From assembly GCF_000226095.1 (NCBI RefSeq), contig NC_016476.1, forward strand, positions 2,790,001 to 2,854,000: 64,000 nt of DNA. The letters run 5' to 3'. The notes below the pieces were generated by a model, which had not been told where the DNA came from, did no database searches, and saw only the letters and a list, made by a program, of their open reading frames with translations. The position numbers and the translations under genes were made by a program. This DNA is from Thermothelomyces thermophilus ATCC 42464. Its lineage: Eukaryota > Ascomycota > Sordariomycetes > Sordariales > Chaetomiaceae. Shown piece by piece: positions 49,301 through 60,840 of the stretch (position 1 is the first letter of the stretch; each line of letters starts with the position of its first letter).

Positions 49301-50069
49301 ATTAACAGCATATCACCCGCAGACTAACAGGCAAATAGAACAATTAAACTAAGTTATTAAGTAGTATCTCCGTTCTTACGTTAACTACTAGCAAGATGAC
49401 TAGGTTATACTATTACTAGTAGTATAACTCGCTTATAATATAATACTAACGGAAATGACCAAAGTTACACCGTTCTTTACGAATTACAGATATAAAGTAG
49501 ACCTTAGGCAAGGACCAGAGGTCACAGTGCCGAGAGCAGCAGTCAAAGCGGAACAAATATACACACTATATAAAAAGCTTAAAAAGGAACTCGAGTTTGT
49601 CAAGACCAGAATAAAGAACTACTACGACAAACATAGGCTCAAGGGACCTCGCCTAGAGAGGGGAGACAAAGTCTACCTGATCGCACGAAACTTACAAACT
49701 AAACAACTAAGCGCGAAGCTAGACTTTAAGAAAGATAGACCCTTCGTTATCAAAGAACAAATTTCGACATCTAACTACCGACTATCGTTACCGTCATCTA
49801 TACGACTATAGACAGATGTTTTTTATATTTTACTCCTCGAACTAGTACTAAAAAACGCTAAGGTTGCTACATATATCGAAGCAGAAGATAAGGAAGAAGA
49901 ATAAGATGTCGAAGAAATTCTAGATTTATATATTATTAATAGGGAACTATAGTACCTAGTTAAATGGCTTGATTTTAGACTAGAAGATAACTTATAAGAA
50001 CTAGTCAAGAACTTAAACTGCCCTAAGAAACTAGAATAGTTCTACCAGCAGAACCTGGATCGATCGTAG
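46335..50069 (+). pseudogene. pol: pol of element H (PR-RT-RH-IN-chromodomain), full length
   Basis: Single frame of 1245 codons in the -1 frame relative to gag, overlapping it by 46 nt. Counting from CCT: protease Asp75 in LMDSRAE; RT VNYWQLN near 368 and YLDDILIFS at 467-475; RNase H Asp616; integrase His837, CxxC ending at Cys870 (Tyr-Asp-Ile-Cys), then Asp900, Asp966 and Glu1002 (35 residues between the last two, the D-D-35-E rule). The GPY/F-like region (LERGDKVYLIARNLQTKQ) lies in the open segment 49455-49811. Chromodomain about 1194-1236 with an intact KWLDF motif. TAG at 50067-50069 ends it. Many internal TAG/TAA make it dead. Confidence 0.92.
46338..46368 (+). promoter_or_regulatory. 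Candidate -1 ribosomal frameshift signal at the gag-pol junction (H; same in the other copies)
   Basis: Heptamer A-GGA-AAC in gag frame (46338-46344), 6-nt spacer, then an 18-nt stem-loop (GGGCCC stem, TTCGAG loop; here AGGCCC on the left arm). Pol frame opens at CCT just before it and gag stops (TAA) 10 nt behind it. Same arrangement: A 2218-2212, B 5179-5185, C 11711-11705, D 21911-21905, F 51451-51457, G 39344-39338. The usual heptamer would be GGGAAAC; CTG to CTA is a RIP-type change, so the original may have been canonical. Confidence 0.6.
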
Positions 50070-50665
50070 GCACTAGCTTAGACAAAACGGCCAAGTCAGC
50101 CTCCAATAAATCCAGGCCTAAAGAAGACCAGTCAAACGGGACGTCAGCACCCCAGGACCGTATATTACTAATAATACGTACTTTGGAATCCCGTACCCTC
50201 TGTTCTTCCGCCTCTATTTCCTCTAGAGACTGTATACCTTGACAAAATAGCTTGGAACCCCGCTCCTTTAAGAAACGTTTCTAGCGACAAAGACGAGCTA
50301 ATCGACCAATAGCCGTCTAAAGTTAAGTCTAAAGGACAAAAAGAGCCTCTTTGGCATCGGCTTCTTCTTGTTCTATATGCTTTTGTTCGGATATAATCTT
50401 CGTTACTATAAAGAATTAGCTACAAACATTAAGGTAACAAACTAGGTTACAAATAAGCAGACGCTATATTAGAACCATCGTAAGAACGACCCCAACGTAT
50501 GCACTCGCTATAGCGAGAAGAGCCTAACGCCATACGATAAGCTAAGTTCTGCCTAAAACACTACGAACACGGTATGACGTCTATACCAGAAGAATTAATA
50601 AAAGAAGTAAGCGTGGTATGCTATTAGGATTTTGAGGATCGGCGCTTAGAAACACAATCTGCTAT
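50005..50665 (-). pseudogene. Antisense Zn2Cys6-like + coiled-coil gene of element H
   Basis: Same length (661 bp) and design as in G. The start is ATA (50665-50663), 127 bp from the 3' LTR. The Cys cluster reads C,C,Y,Y,C,Y at the conserved spacing (PCS-x-C...SYDGS). The second half, in another frame, is rich in Glu/Arg/Leu and ends TGA (50007-50005). It overlaps pol by 65 bp. A CTAAT and TATAG before the second half fit an intron end, but the donor is unclear. Confidence 0.67.
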
Positions 50666-50792
50666 CTTGTTAATCACTAGTAGTATAGGAAAAGGGAAAA
50701 ATTACAAGGTATATATAGAAAAGGATATTAGCGCTATTTAAAACAGCCTAAAAGAGGGCTTTTAGGTCGAAAGCCTCAGAGGGAGGGTATCG

Positions 50793-51219
50793 TGTCACGG
50801 AAATATATATATAGATGCTACCTAAGCTACTAGCACGAACGGGCTAATCAAGCCGAAGGAATGATAGACTAATTAGGACGGGATCATGCTTAGTAAGAAA
50901 TAATCCTAATAGAGGATCACTAGCTCACGATATAAGCCAGGTAAGCTAGTATAAATGATTACCACGACTGCTAGTGATCCTAGGAGTATATATACATATA
51001 AATAGTCACTCGTCATGGTGGACTCTAGGAGTTCACCAGTAGTAACAATTACAATTACAGTACTTATACCGAGCATTGCTAATTACTGTAAGAGATAACT
51101 CTAGTGTTGTTGTGAACCCTTTGGCTTCACCGAATCCCTTAGACGACCTGCCTGCTTGTCACGCTCAATCTACCTCCGTCTGGACCCTTTCAGAAGAAGT
51201 CTGAGTTGGGTTTGTCACA
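50793..51219 (+). repeat. 3' LTR of element H (U3 type IIIb)
   Basis: 427 bp, TGTCACGGAAATAT to GGTTTGTCACA. Preceded by the polypurine tract AGAGGGAGGG (50778-50787) and the conserved stem-loop (about 50752-50771). Confidence 0.95.
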
Positions 51220-51447
51220 CTACGGAATAGGACAAGACATATAGGACTCGTATTAGAGTAACGATTACTTCTACCACGTAGACGAAAAGAAATCGCGAAT
51301 TCGGGAACTTTAGATAAAGCTATAGCATGTACGACGAAAAGCAGAATAGACCTAATAGTAGGAAGCTATAAGCACTCGATAGCTTATGGAAATAAGTATA
51401 ATTAACAAAGCCGCTATTAGCTAAATAACTAAAGAGGTTAGCACTGA

Positions 51448-54400
51448 CCTAGGAAACAGGTCAAGGCCCTTCGAGGGGCCTAAAAACTATTAACGCCTGT
51501 ATAGCGGCAAGTAGTAGCGTAGTATAGGAGGAACTAATATAAAAGACCACTATATCGAGACCTCCCGGCAGAAATATAGAAAATCGCTATAATCTTTAGA
51601 CAACGGTAGCAAGACAAACGACTATAGATAATAGTATAATAGAGATAGCACGAAATGCTCGTACTAGTAGATAGTAGAGCAGAGATAAACCTAATTTCGC
51701 TAACGCTTATAAATTAGCTATAGATACCTTAGAGAATGAAGCAGAAGTATAGTATAGTTAAAGGGCTATTTCTAATATGATAGGTATATAAAGAGACTAA
51801 ACTAATTGACATTACTATAGTAGGGAAGACTATAGTAGTTATATTTAGCATTATAGATATAGGTAACGACAAAGATATAATATTAAGGTTACTATAGTAT
51901 AAAGATTATAACCCGGACATTAGCTAGAAGAATAGTAGCTACCTATAACCCTAAATAGAGTCGTATTTAACTAGCAAGATAAGGAGTATATAAGGATCGT
52001 AAGTAGACGATACTTAAAGGAAGGCATATCCTATAGATCTACTACAAGAGACGAATAATGGTAGGTAGACTATTATAGACTCTAGAAGAAGCGGCATAAC
52101 GACACTAACATTACGATGGGAGGAACAAGCTAAACTGCCGATAGCTGTTCTCTCCGTTGACGAATACGGAGCATTATAACTAGAGTAGTAGGTTAAGATA
52201 GGAGAAATCGCTAGCATCACTATAGACGGAACCAAGTTCGTATACTATTAGAAAGACAAGAGACGAGACAAGACTAGGGAAGTACCGAAGGAATACAAAG
52301 GATACCTAGCATTCGAACCGAAGTATCTAGAAGGATTACTAGAGTACGGCCTATAGGATTATAAGATTAAGCTTAAGGAAGGAGTATAACTAAAGTTCTT
52401 TAAGATTTACTATACAAGCTAGACATAGAACGAAGAACTTAAGCAATATTTAGAGGAGAACCTTTAAAGAGGATATATCTACCTATCGATATTACTAGCA
52501 GGCTACCTAATCCTATTTATACCTAAGAAAGATAGAAAGCTACGGTTATATATTAACTATTAGTAACTTAATAAATAGACTATAAAAAACTAATACCTAT
52601 TACTACTAATCTTATAGCTCTAAGATTAGTTAGTAGGAGTCTAATATTTTATATATCTTGACTTACTATTGGCCTATAACTATATATAGATTAAAGAAGG
52701 CAATAAGTAGAAAATAGCCTTTAGGATACCTTATCGTCACTATAAGTACCTTGTCATGCTATTTAGACTTATAAATACGCTAGTAACGTTCTAAGCCCTA
52801 ATTAATTAAGCTATCTGACCCTTTCTCGACAAATTTATAATATATTATCTTGACGATATACTTATCTTCTCTAAGACGATAGACGAACACCGGAAGTACG
52901 TAAGAGTAGTGCTGGACGCATTATACGTGTATAAGCTATTAGTTAACAAGGAAAAGAGCAAATTCCACGTTAGGAAGATAGTATTTCCAGGATACAGGAT
53001 ATCCCTAGGACAAATCCGGATAGAACCTTCAAAGGTCAAAGCTATTAAGGATTAGCTACGACCGACATCAGTTATAGGAGTATAAAGTTTCATCAGGTTT
53101 ACGAACTTCTACTAGATGTTTATTAGGAACTTTAGAGCGATCGTACGACCTTTATATGAACTTACTAAGAAGAATACTAAATTCTAATAGAAAGAACAAT
53201 ATAAGTAAACATTTATATAGATCTATAACGCCATTACTAAAGATCTAGTACTAGTGCTACTAGACCCTAAGAAGCCATTTAAGGTAGAAACGGACGCTTT
53301 AGACTATGCTATCGGAGGACAGTTAGGATAACAAGACAAATAAGGGAAGCTATATCCTATAGCCTTCTTTTTAAAGAAGCTCGATAGACTATGTCTTAAT
53401 TATCTAATCTATAACAAGGAACTACTTGTAATTATTAAAGCTTTTAGGGAATAGTAACTATACCTTAGTAGTATAATCGAAGTATATATAGATCATAAGA
53501 ATTTACGGTACTTCATAACGACAAAGGAGCTTAACAGACGACAAATACAATAGGCAGAATTCCTTACGGAATTCAATTTTAAGATCTGCTACAAGAAGGG
53601 CAAAGAGAACGTACAAGTAGATGCCTTAAACCGATAAACGGATTATATAGAAGGACGAATAGAAACAACGCTACCGTTATTTAAGGAACGAATAGACGGA
53701 ACGCTACATTACGAAACGTAGACACCTGTAGAAGATGATCTACTTGACTTGTTCCTAGAATGTTATATAATCTTTTAAAAAGAAAGGATTAATAAGGCAT
53801 AGTATCAAGCAATACCTAGACTAGTAGTACCTAATAGAGTAGAAGAAAAAGATAGGAAACTCTAGTACCAAGGTAAAGCGTATATCTACGACAAAGATCA
53901 ATAGCTACGAATGATTTAAAAACTCTATAAGTCGAAACTCGGAGGATACAAAGGAGTTATAAAGACTGTCGTACAAGTCAAGAAACACTATGATTTTCTA
54001 TAGTTAACGGTACAAGTCAAGGAAGTTATACGAAATTACGACATCTACAATCAAAGTAAAACGGTATAATATAAGCTGTATAGGCTACTTTAGCTACTGC
54101 TAATAGCTGACAAACTATAGAGTTCAGTTACGATAGACTTTATTATAAAATTGCTAGAATCCAAGGATATAGCCATAGGAGTAATCTATGATAGTATTCT
54201 TACTATAGTAGATCGCCTGACTAAATAGGTATACTTATTTCCCTATAAGGAGTCCTAGATAGCCGAATAGCTAGCAGACGTAATCTATTAGCAAGTTGTA
54301 TTAGTATACGCTTAGCTATAAGAATAGATTACCGATAGAGACACTAAGTTTATATTAAAGTTCTAGTAAGCGTTAATATAACGATTAGACGTTAATAGCA

Positions 54401-55215
54401 AGCTATTAACGGCATATCACCTACAGACTAACAGACAAATGGAGTAACTAAACCAAGTTATCAAGTAATACTTCCGTTTTTACGTTAACTACTAATAAGA
54501 CGACTAGGTCATGCTATTACTAATAGTATAACTTACCTATAATATAACGCTAATAGAAACGACCAAAGTTATACCGTTCTTTATAAACTATAGATATAAA
54601 GTAGACCTTAGGCAAGGACTAGAGGTTACGGTGCCGAGAGCAGTAGTCAAAGCGAAACAAATATACGTACTATACAAGAAGCTTAAAAACAAACTTAAGT
54701 TTGTCAGAACTAAAATAAAGAACTACTATGATAAATATAGGCTTAAGGGACCTTACTTAGAGAGGGGAGATAAAGTCTACCTAATTATACGAAACCTACG
54801 AACCAAACGACCAAGTACGAAGTTAGACTTTAAGAAGGTCGGACCCTTTGTTATTAAAGAACAAATTTCGATATCTAACTACCAATTATCATTACTATCA
54901 TCTATACAACTACAGACAGATATTTTTTATATTTCATTTCTCGAACTAGCATTAAAAAATGCTAAGACCGCTATAAATATCGAAGTAGAGGACGAAGAGG
55001 AAGAATAGGACGTCAAAAAAATTCTAGATTTATATATCATTAATAAGGAACTATAGTATCTAGTTAAATAGCTTAATTTTAGACTAGAGGATAACTTATA
55101 AGAACTAGTTAAGAATTTAAACTGCCTTAAGAAACTAGAATAGTTCTACCGGTAGAACCCGGATCGACTAAAGGAAAACCTAGGACAGAACTAAAGACGG
55201 CACCCTAGTCAATAG
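51448..55215 (+). pseudogene. pol: pol of element F (PR-RT-RH-IN-chromodomain)
   Basis: 3768 bp to TAG at 55213-55215; 9 bp shorter than B because of an in-frame deletion in RNase H (near 53475). Domain order as in H, with an intact Leu-Asp-Asp catalytic box near 52850 and an integrase C-terminal segment open at 54631-55008 (ERGDKVYLIIRNLRTKRPS). The chromodomain (about 55015-55130) has TAG in place of the Trp of KWLDF. RIP-mutated throughout. Confidence 0.9.
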
Positions 55216-55767
55216 TATCGATGGTATTATTAATCTATAACAAGGGTATAGTAAGCGCCTCTTACCGCTCTTACCGCTTAACCTCCTCTAACTCGTCTAA
55301 GGTCGATAGACTATATACTACTATATTAGTACCTTTCTCTACTAAAAACTCCTTTTACTAACGAAGACACCGGAGCCGTATGAGCTTTTCGGACAACTCG
55401 CGCTAGGCTTCTTCTAGATAGCGTTAGGATTTATCTAGCTCAAGTTCGGTACGACGTTTAATATCTTTAATATGACGTTGCTCCTAGAGAATATAATCTA
55501 CTAGAACGAATATTAGGAATTATATTTAAAAAAAAAAAAAAGAAAGGAGATATACTTATAGGAAGAAAGCGGTATACTAGAGCCATTACAAGAACGACCT
55601 CGACGAACGTAGGCTTCGTAACGCTTCGTACACGCGATTATTTCACAGACAAGACCTTATAACGTATACCAAGAGCAAGGTATAACGACAAAACCGTTCT
55701 TAGCAATATTCTAAGCAAGGAAAGTATAGTAATATATAGAATACGACTTCTATTTCTCTATTAGCAT
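55109..55767 (-). pseudogene. Antisense Zn2Cys6-like + coiled-coil gene of element F, spliced
   Basis: Starts at ATG (55767), 127 bp from the 3' LTR. Exon 1 is 55767-55560 (208 nt, as in B and D) with cluster residues C,Y,C,Y,Y,C at codons 31/34/41/50/53/60. The intron 55559-55501 (59 bp) begins ATAAGT (likely mutated GTAAGT), contains a 14-bp poly-T run on this strand and ends TAG. Exon 2 is 55500-55109 (392 nt, as in B), ends TAA and contains LDELEEVK. Close relative of B's gene. Overlaps pol by 107 bp. Confidence 0.72.
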
Positions 55768-55894
55768 TTTGTTAATATAGTGACTATAATGTAGAAATAG
55801 GAAGAATATAGTACTTACAAGCGAAGGGTTATTAGCGCTATTTGAAACGGCCTAAGAGGGCTTTCGGGTCGAAAGCCTTAAAGGAGGGGTATCG

Positions 55895-56342
55895 TGTCAT
55901 AGATAAGTATATAGACGGTCCGGCAAGCTATAGCCAGGACACGGGACATTCCGATAGCTAATCACTTGATAGACCAATTAGAAGACTATCACTACTAAGA
56001 CTAAGGTCTTCACTAGTAATAATAACATATCACTATTAATAACGTAGAATCATAGAGTAAAAGGAGAAATGGTACTAGTGATAACTATTAAAGAGGGATA
56101 GATAATTGTATATATATAGCTAGCTAGTCACTCGTTATAGTGGACTCTAGGAGTTTACTAGTAATAGTAACCTATAATTATAGTACTTATACTAAGCATC
56201 GCTGACTACTGTGAGAGACAACTCTAGTGTTGTTATAAACCCTTTGGCTTTACCGAATCCCTTAGACGACCTGTACGCTTATCCCGCTTAATTTACCTCC
56301 GTCTGAACCCTTTTAGAAGAAGTCTAAGTTGGGTTTGTTACA
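55895..56342 (+). repeat. 3' LTR of element F (U3 type II)
   Basis: 448 bp, TGTCATAGATAAG to GGTTTGTTACA, followed by the target copy atcgt. Polypurine tract AAAGGAGGGG at 55880-55889. Confidence 0.95.
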
Positions 56343-58299
56343 ATCGTTAGCTACCTATTTCCCTTATATATTAAGCTGTATAGCTAGGGGAAGATATACT
56401 TTAGCTAACGTTAGTATAATATTACTATAAGCCTATATAACATTAAAGGGCTTATATTAAGAAAGGAGTACCTAAACGGCTATAACCTCCTAAACCTACC
56501 TTAGTATATATTAATATCTTATAAGCTATACGTCTATATCTTTCTAGAAGCCATTAGCGACCTAAAGCCCGAGTGGTTAGCACTACCCCTATAAAAATAG
56601 AAAGATATAGCTAGAAAACGATTCTAAGTAATCCTCTACCACTTGCGATAGTCATACTAGGCTATAGCTATATATAACTAAATAGAGTCCTATCTCTATT
56701 ATATAGATTCCTATCCTTCTAATAAGTAGAGCCGAAAAGATCTGTTTAAGACTCTATAAGATAAGGTTATTCTCCCTAGCTTTCTTTTTCTACCGCCTAG
56801 GGGTTATATATATTGGCTGACAATATAGGTAACGTTAAAGTAGAAAGGCTAGTAGGAATACGGCGTCTAGGTTGCTAAGTTCTATCGCTTCTACTTTCAG
56901 AAGATACGATAGGGAGATAAGGCGTAGCTTAAGCTCCCCTAGCAGAAGGGTCATCTATACGTAGGGCTAAAAGTGATAGAGGCTAAGAATAAGATATTAA
57001 TACTCTAGCTTAGAATAATCCGGATGGCTCTAGGCTATCTACCTAATAGCTCCCTCTGGCTAGAAAAGCCAAAGAACCCTTAGGGGGATATCCGTCCCTA
57101 TTAACTACCTAGGTAGCCTATAGATAAGCCACTTTACGGGCCGCTAGTTCTATAGCTATAGCTATAGCTAGGATAGGCTAAATTAGTTATCTCTATCCGG
57201 ACAGAGGAAGGAGAAGATAACCTACCACTAACAAAGGAGTAACTAGTTATAAAGAAAGATTGTCAGGTCCCCCTAGACAATACTATCCAGCGGTTTCTTA
57301 GTAAGGCGCCTAAAGGGCTTAGGCCGCCTTAGCTACTCTAATAGGTACTCGAGTACCCTTACAAGCCAAGGATAGCTGTCTACTAGCATGTGGTAGAGCA
57401 GATAGAGGAATAACTTATAGCTACGGAAGGCTAAAGAAAACCTTTAGGGTCGTAATAATAGTAACTAGTCAAGTAGGTACCTTTAATAATATAATAGCCG
57501 CCTAGTTAGACTAAGACAAAGCCAAGCTAATATAGATATAGGAGATACGCTCGACCTAAGCTACTAAGAAAGGACAGGCTTGTTAGTATCGTCCTAATGA
57601 TAATCCTACTAAATAGACTCGGCCCCTACTATTTAAATGTTTAAGGCCTAAAGATCTTAAGCTAGTTCCTAAGTACCTGCCGTAGTTTATAGGCTAGGAT
57701 ACGCTAGATACTAAAGTAGAAGCCTAGTAAAGGCATTAGGCGTCTAAGAAACGGCCCTTGCCTAAAGGTAATAGTAGAGCTAAACAGGCCAAGCGTTATA
57801 AGGAATGTAAGTAAGGTTTTAGGTCCGAATTCGCTAGTAAGAGCCTTAAGGCGAATTCGAAGGGGAAGTATAGACTAGGGCTAGAAGTTCTTAATATAAC
57901 TAGAGGGATATAGGGTATAGTTTTATTTTTTCCGGTTCCGTAGAGCTTTACTATATATAATAGGTATAAATAGGGGTTACCTATCTAGGGGCGCTGGACA
58001 AGATAGATAAGAATAATAGATAGCTTTTAATACCCGTTTGCTCTAATAGATTAGAGTGACAGGATATGGTTCTTCTTTCTTTTATAAGCTAGAGTATCTT
58101 TTTCCACGTAAGTAAACTCTTTTACGTCTGTCCAGAGGAACATCGTTATCGCTACCTTCGCCCCTATCGTCGTTGCCGTCTAGATGGTCGGACTTGCCTA
58201 TTGTGACCGCGAATACTCGGATGCCCTGGACATTTTGAGCTGACGCTCCTTCCTATCTGACTAGATGGAGGTTTGGTTCTAGAGGTGCTGAGTAGTGCC

Positions 58300-59262
58300 C
58301 TGGAGGGTTGGTACTAGGTTAATATTAGCCTTCTTTACTAGAGCCAAGACTATAGCTATCTCCTTAAGGGCCTTTATAAGCCTATTAAAGGCCTATAGAA
58401 GCTCTTCTAAGCCTTAGAAGATAAGCCTAGCCAGAGCTAATACCTACCTACTAAGCTAGAGTAAGAGGTAGGTTACCTCGGCCTATATAACCTCCCTATC
58501 CAGGCTCTTTTAGTCCTACCCTCTACTAGCTAGTATAGGTTTACTAATCCCCTAGAGGGAGACGTATAGGGCCTATAGGTAGTAGTTAGACTTCTCCTAT
58601 TCCGCGAGATCCCTATAGGTTACTTCTAGTCCGGCTAAGGCCTAGAGTAGATTTATTATAGAAGGCTAGCTATATTAGTCCCCCTAGGGGGCCTTAGTTA
58701 CCTAGCTATATAGTATATATAGGTTAAGGTCCTACTAGTCTATAAGGCTAAGGAGGTCCCTAGCCTCTAAGCTAAGCCTGTTAAATAGGTCCTAGACTAG
58801 GTAGTAAAGGTTAAAGTCGCCTATAAGAACTAGTAGGTAAGATGGCTAGGGTAGGGCTAGTAGGTCCTATAAGAGGGCCTACTCTCCCTTATTATTATAG
58901 ACTAACTAGAGTTCGAACACCCTCTCTCCTAGGGCCAGAAAGGTTACCCTATACTAGTTCTTCTCTGCCAAATAGTCCTACTAGCTAACTAGGAATCGCT
59001 TAGCTACTAGAATAGCTACCTTGCCTTTAGGCTTATAAATTAGGTAATAGTTCGAAGCCTAGGGGGAAGTACATTAACCCTATAAATTGGTTAATCTACA
59101 GTTCCTAGATAGCTAGTAGGTCGTATTTAGCTTTCTCTAGTAGGACCTTAAGGGCCTGTTTATTACCTTAGGTGTTCTACTAAAGGATCTTAATTTACAT
59201 TCGAGGTAGCCGGAGCGAAGGCCGAGGGTATAGTAGTAGGCTCTATAGCTACTACCCCCTTG
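58300..59262 (-). pseudogene. LINE endonuclease (APE-type) relic
   Basis: Minus-strand remains of a non-LTR retrotransposon endonuclease, which nicks target DNA to prime reverse transcription. Reading leftwards: YDLLAIQELWINQF (about 59130; the IQEPW box), YLLVLIGDFNLYY (about 58835; the GDFN box), GDQYSQPSIINLL (about 58690) and KSNYY where SDH is expected (both residues changed in RIP fashion). About 90 further codons follow towards 58300. TAG stops. It may be the 5' half of the LINE at 14397-16630, with everything between as later insertions, or a separate copy. Confidence 0.7.
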
Positions 59263-60184
59263 ACCGGTTACAAAAGGGAAGGGGTTCTAGGCTGTAGAAA
59301 GGAGATATAGGTCTATCGGGTATTATATAGGGCGCTCCTAGCCGCCTATTAGGCTAGGGTAGGCCTCTTATAGGGAAGGTTATCTAATAAGGAGGTGCTT
59401 CTATTATAGCTACTAAGTTTTAAAGGGTATTTTAGCTAACTTAAGGGTTAGAATAGGTTAGGTTTAGGATGCTTAAAGGGTATTAATTATAGTATTCTAT
59501 TATATTACTACTACTTAGAGAGAGTAAATAAACTCTTATAATTCTATTAAGCTTAAAGACCTATATACTCTTAGATCTACTATAACTATATTATTAATAA
59601 CTTCCTAAGGGAGTTATTACTAGTGAAAAGGTAGTTAAAATATAATATACTAACCTTATAATATCTATAGATAAGTATATAATATTTTATTTAACTACCT
59701 TAAGGAAGGAAAAAGGGAAGAACAAATATAGGAGTTATAAAGAGGTAAGCCCTTTATATAGTAAGTATATATATATTATATTAAGGGCCTAGTTAGGCTC
59801 TAACTTAGGCCCTAACTAAGCCTTAGCTATATATCTTATAAATGACCTATAAATATCTTATAGACTAATTATATATACTTAGGTAGGTCAAGTAGGTCTA
59901 ATCTATTACTAAGTAGGTCTAGTCTATTACTAGGTAAAGCCTAGCATTATTTAGCCTAGGTAGAGCCTAGGCCTATAATACTAATAGTAGTTTAGAATCT
60001 AGAGACAAGTATAAACTTAAATATATCTAAGATTATAAGCTTATATATAGTAAGTACCTAGTTAAATACAAAAGAATTAGCTATAAATATAATATCTAGA
60101 AGACTAACTTCTAGCTATACTATATATATAAGTTAGTTACTAGATACTAGGTATGTTAAGGAGGTTAACCTATAACAATTTAAG
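59263..60184. other. RIP-mutated, no recognisable gene
   Basis: Probably the LINE 5' part up to about 59450, then TA-rich DNA with short direct repeats (GTAGGTCTA/GTCTATTACTA, about 59880-59930). No frame, RNA gene or element end is recognisable. Confidence 0.5.
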
Positions 60185-60450
60185 TAATATTATTACAGCA
60201 TTTGACTATCTATAGGTCAGATTTGACTGACCCACTAACAGGGATAACGAGCCAGGGTCAACATATATTTAGACAGCTTCTCTAAGTGCCTCTGGCACTT
60301 AGAACAATTAACGCTTTTATCACCTACTTCTGCAGACCGTAACAGTTGGTCCAGGAGTGCCGCCCACGGCGCGAATACCGCTGTGGTGTCGTACCTTTGC
60401 AGCCTTCTGAGCTGTACTGATTGCAGCCACCGAGCTGTAGCAAATATAAG
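60185..60450. other. Island of unmutated unique-looking sequence with a hairpin
   Basis: Composition changes sharply to balanced, CpA-containing sequence. A 9-bp inverted repeat CTAAGTGCC/GGCACTTAG (about 60281-60301, loop 3) is the only structure seen. No convincing reading frame. Confidence 0.5.
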
Positions 60451-60840
60451 GCAAACGCCTATATAGATACCTCTATAAGAAGTAGGACTTGATTCTAGTC
60501 CTAAGCTTAGTTATAGGTAGCTAATAGGAAAATATATAAAACACTATAATAATAGGATAATACTACTACTTTCTATTATAATATTGTTATAGAAAGAAAG
60601 TACGTTTAAAAGCTATTTATAGCTATAGTATAGGCATTATATTTTCCTTCTAAGTAAGGGACTTAATATAGTCTATTATATATAGATATATCTATTATAT
60701 AAGGTTAGATAAGATAAGCCCTATAGATACTAGCAAACGGACAGTTCTTTATTCCTATCCTCTACTTATACTAGAGCCATAGGGCTAGTAAACGTAGGAA
60801 GAAGACATTACACTTTTAAAGTATTTTAAATACCATAACC
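60451..60840. other. AT-rich, RIP-like, no gene seen
   Basis: TA-rich sequence with many short palindromic TATATA runs between the island and the host-like region. I see nothing that can be named. Confidence 0.5.

Larger units (their letters stand above)
43665..51219 (+). mobile_element. Element H: complete chromovirus, plus strand, in gag of F
   Basis: 7555 bp with 427-bp LTRs; target copies ctatg (43660-43664) and ctacg (51220-51224) differ by one transition. Same subfamily as G. Moderately RIP-mutated, and the best plus-strand copy for reading the family's coding layout. Confidence 0.96.
34112..51493 (+). pseudogene. gag: gag of element F in three pieces
   Basis: 34112-34463, 42024-43664 and 51225-51493 add up to 352+1641+269 = 2262 nt, exactly the gag length in the uninterrupted copies. 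This confirms both target-site calls. The start codon reads ATA. The first cut lies in the segment DKFLDNKAKVLY, the second near LGTM before the last 90 codons. The stop TAA is at 51491-51493. Confidence 0.9.
33637..56342 (+). mobile_element. Element F: complete chromovirus, plus strand, hosting G and H
   Basis: Two 448-bp LTRs with perfect target copies atcgt (33632-33636 and 56343-56347). Removing G and H with their target copies leaves 7586 bp. It is inserted in Z. Element pieces: 5' LTR, gag part 1 (34112-34463), [G], gag part 2 (42024-43664), [H], gag part 3 (51225-51493), pol, antisense gene and 3' LTR. Confidence 0.96.
33188..58238 (+). pseudogene. Z: unrecognised ~780-codon gene split by element F, RIP-degraded
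   Basis: The 5' part is 33188-33636 and the 3' part 56348-58238. The frame continues exactly across F once one atcgt target copy is removed, giving 2340 nt. It starts MSSLPSQIARYYQAS and has KRLYVSLPMENIYRDN and RRREGLVPLPLTRRP. In the 3' part are LKPEWLALPL, PRGYIYWLTI and GDKAQLKLPQQKGHLYVGLK, then a basic C-terminus (LRRIRRGSID). In-frame interruptions that I checked are all TAG or TAA; the end is TGA (58236-58238). I do not recognise the family. RIP requires duplication, so it was repetitive: a transposon protein or a member of a duplicated gene family. The last part (about 58080-58238) looks far less mutated. Confidence 0.55.

Noticed and set aside
59760-60184. Telomeric or CRISPR-like repeat array
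   Set aside because: Only a few irregular short repeats; no TTAGGG runs and no regular repeat-spacer pattern.
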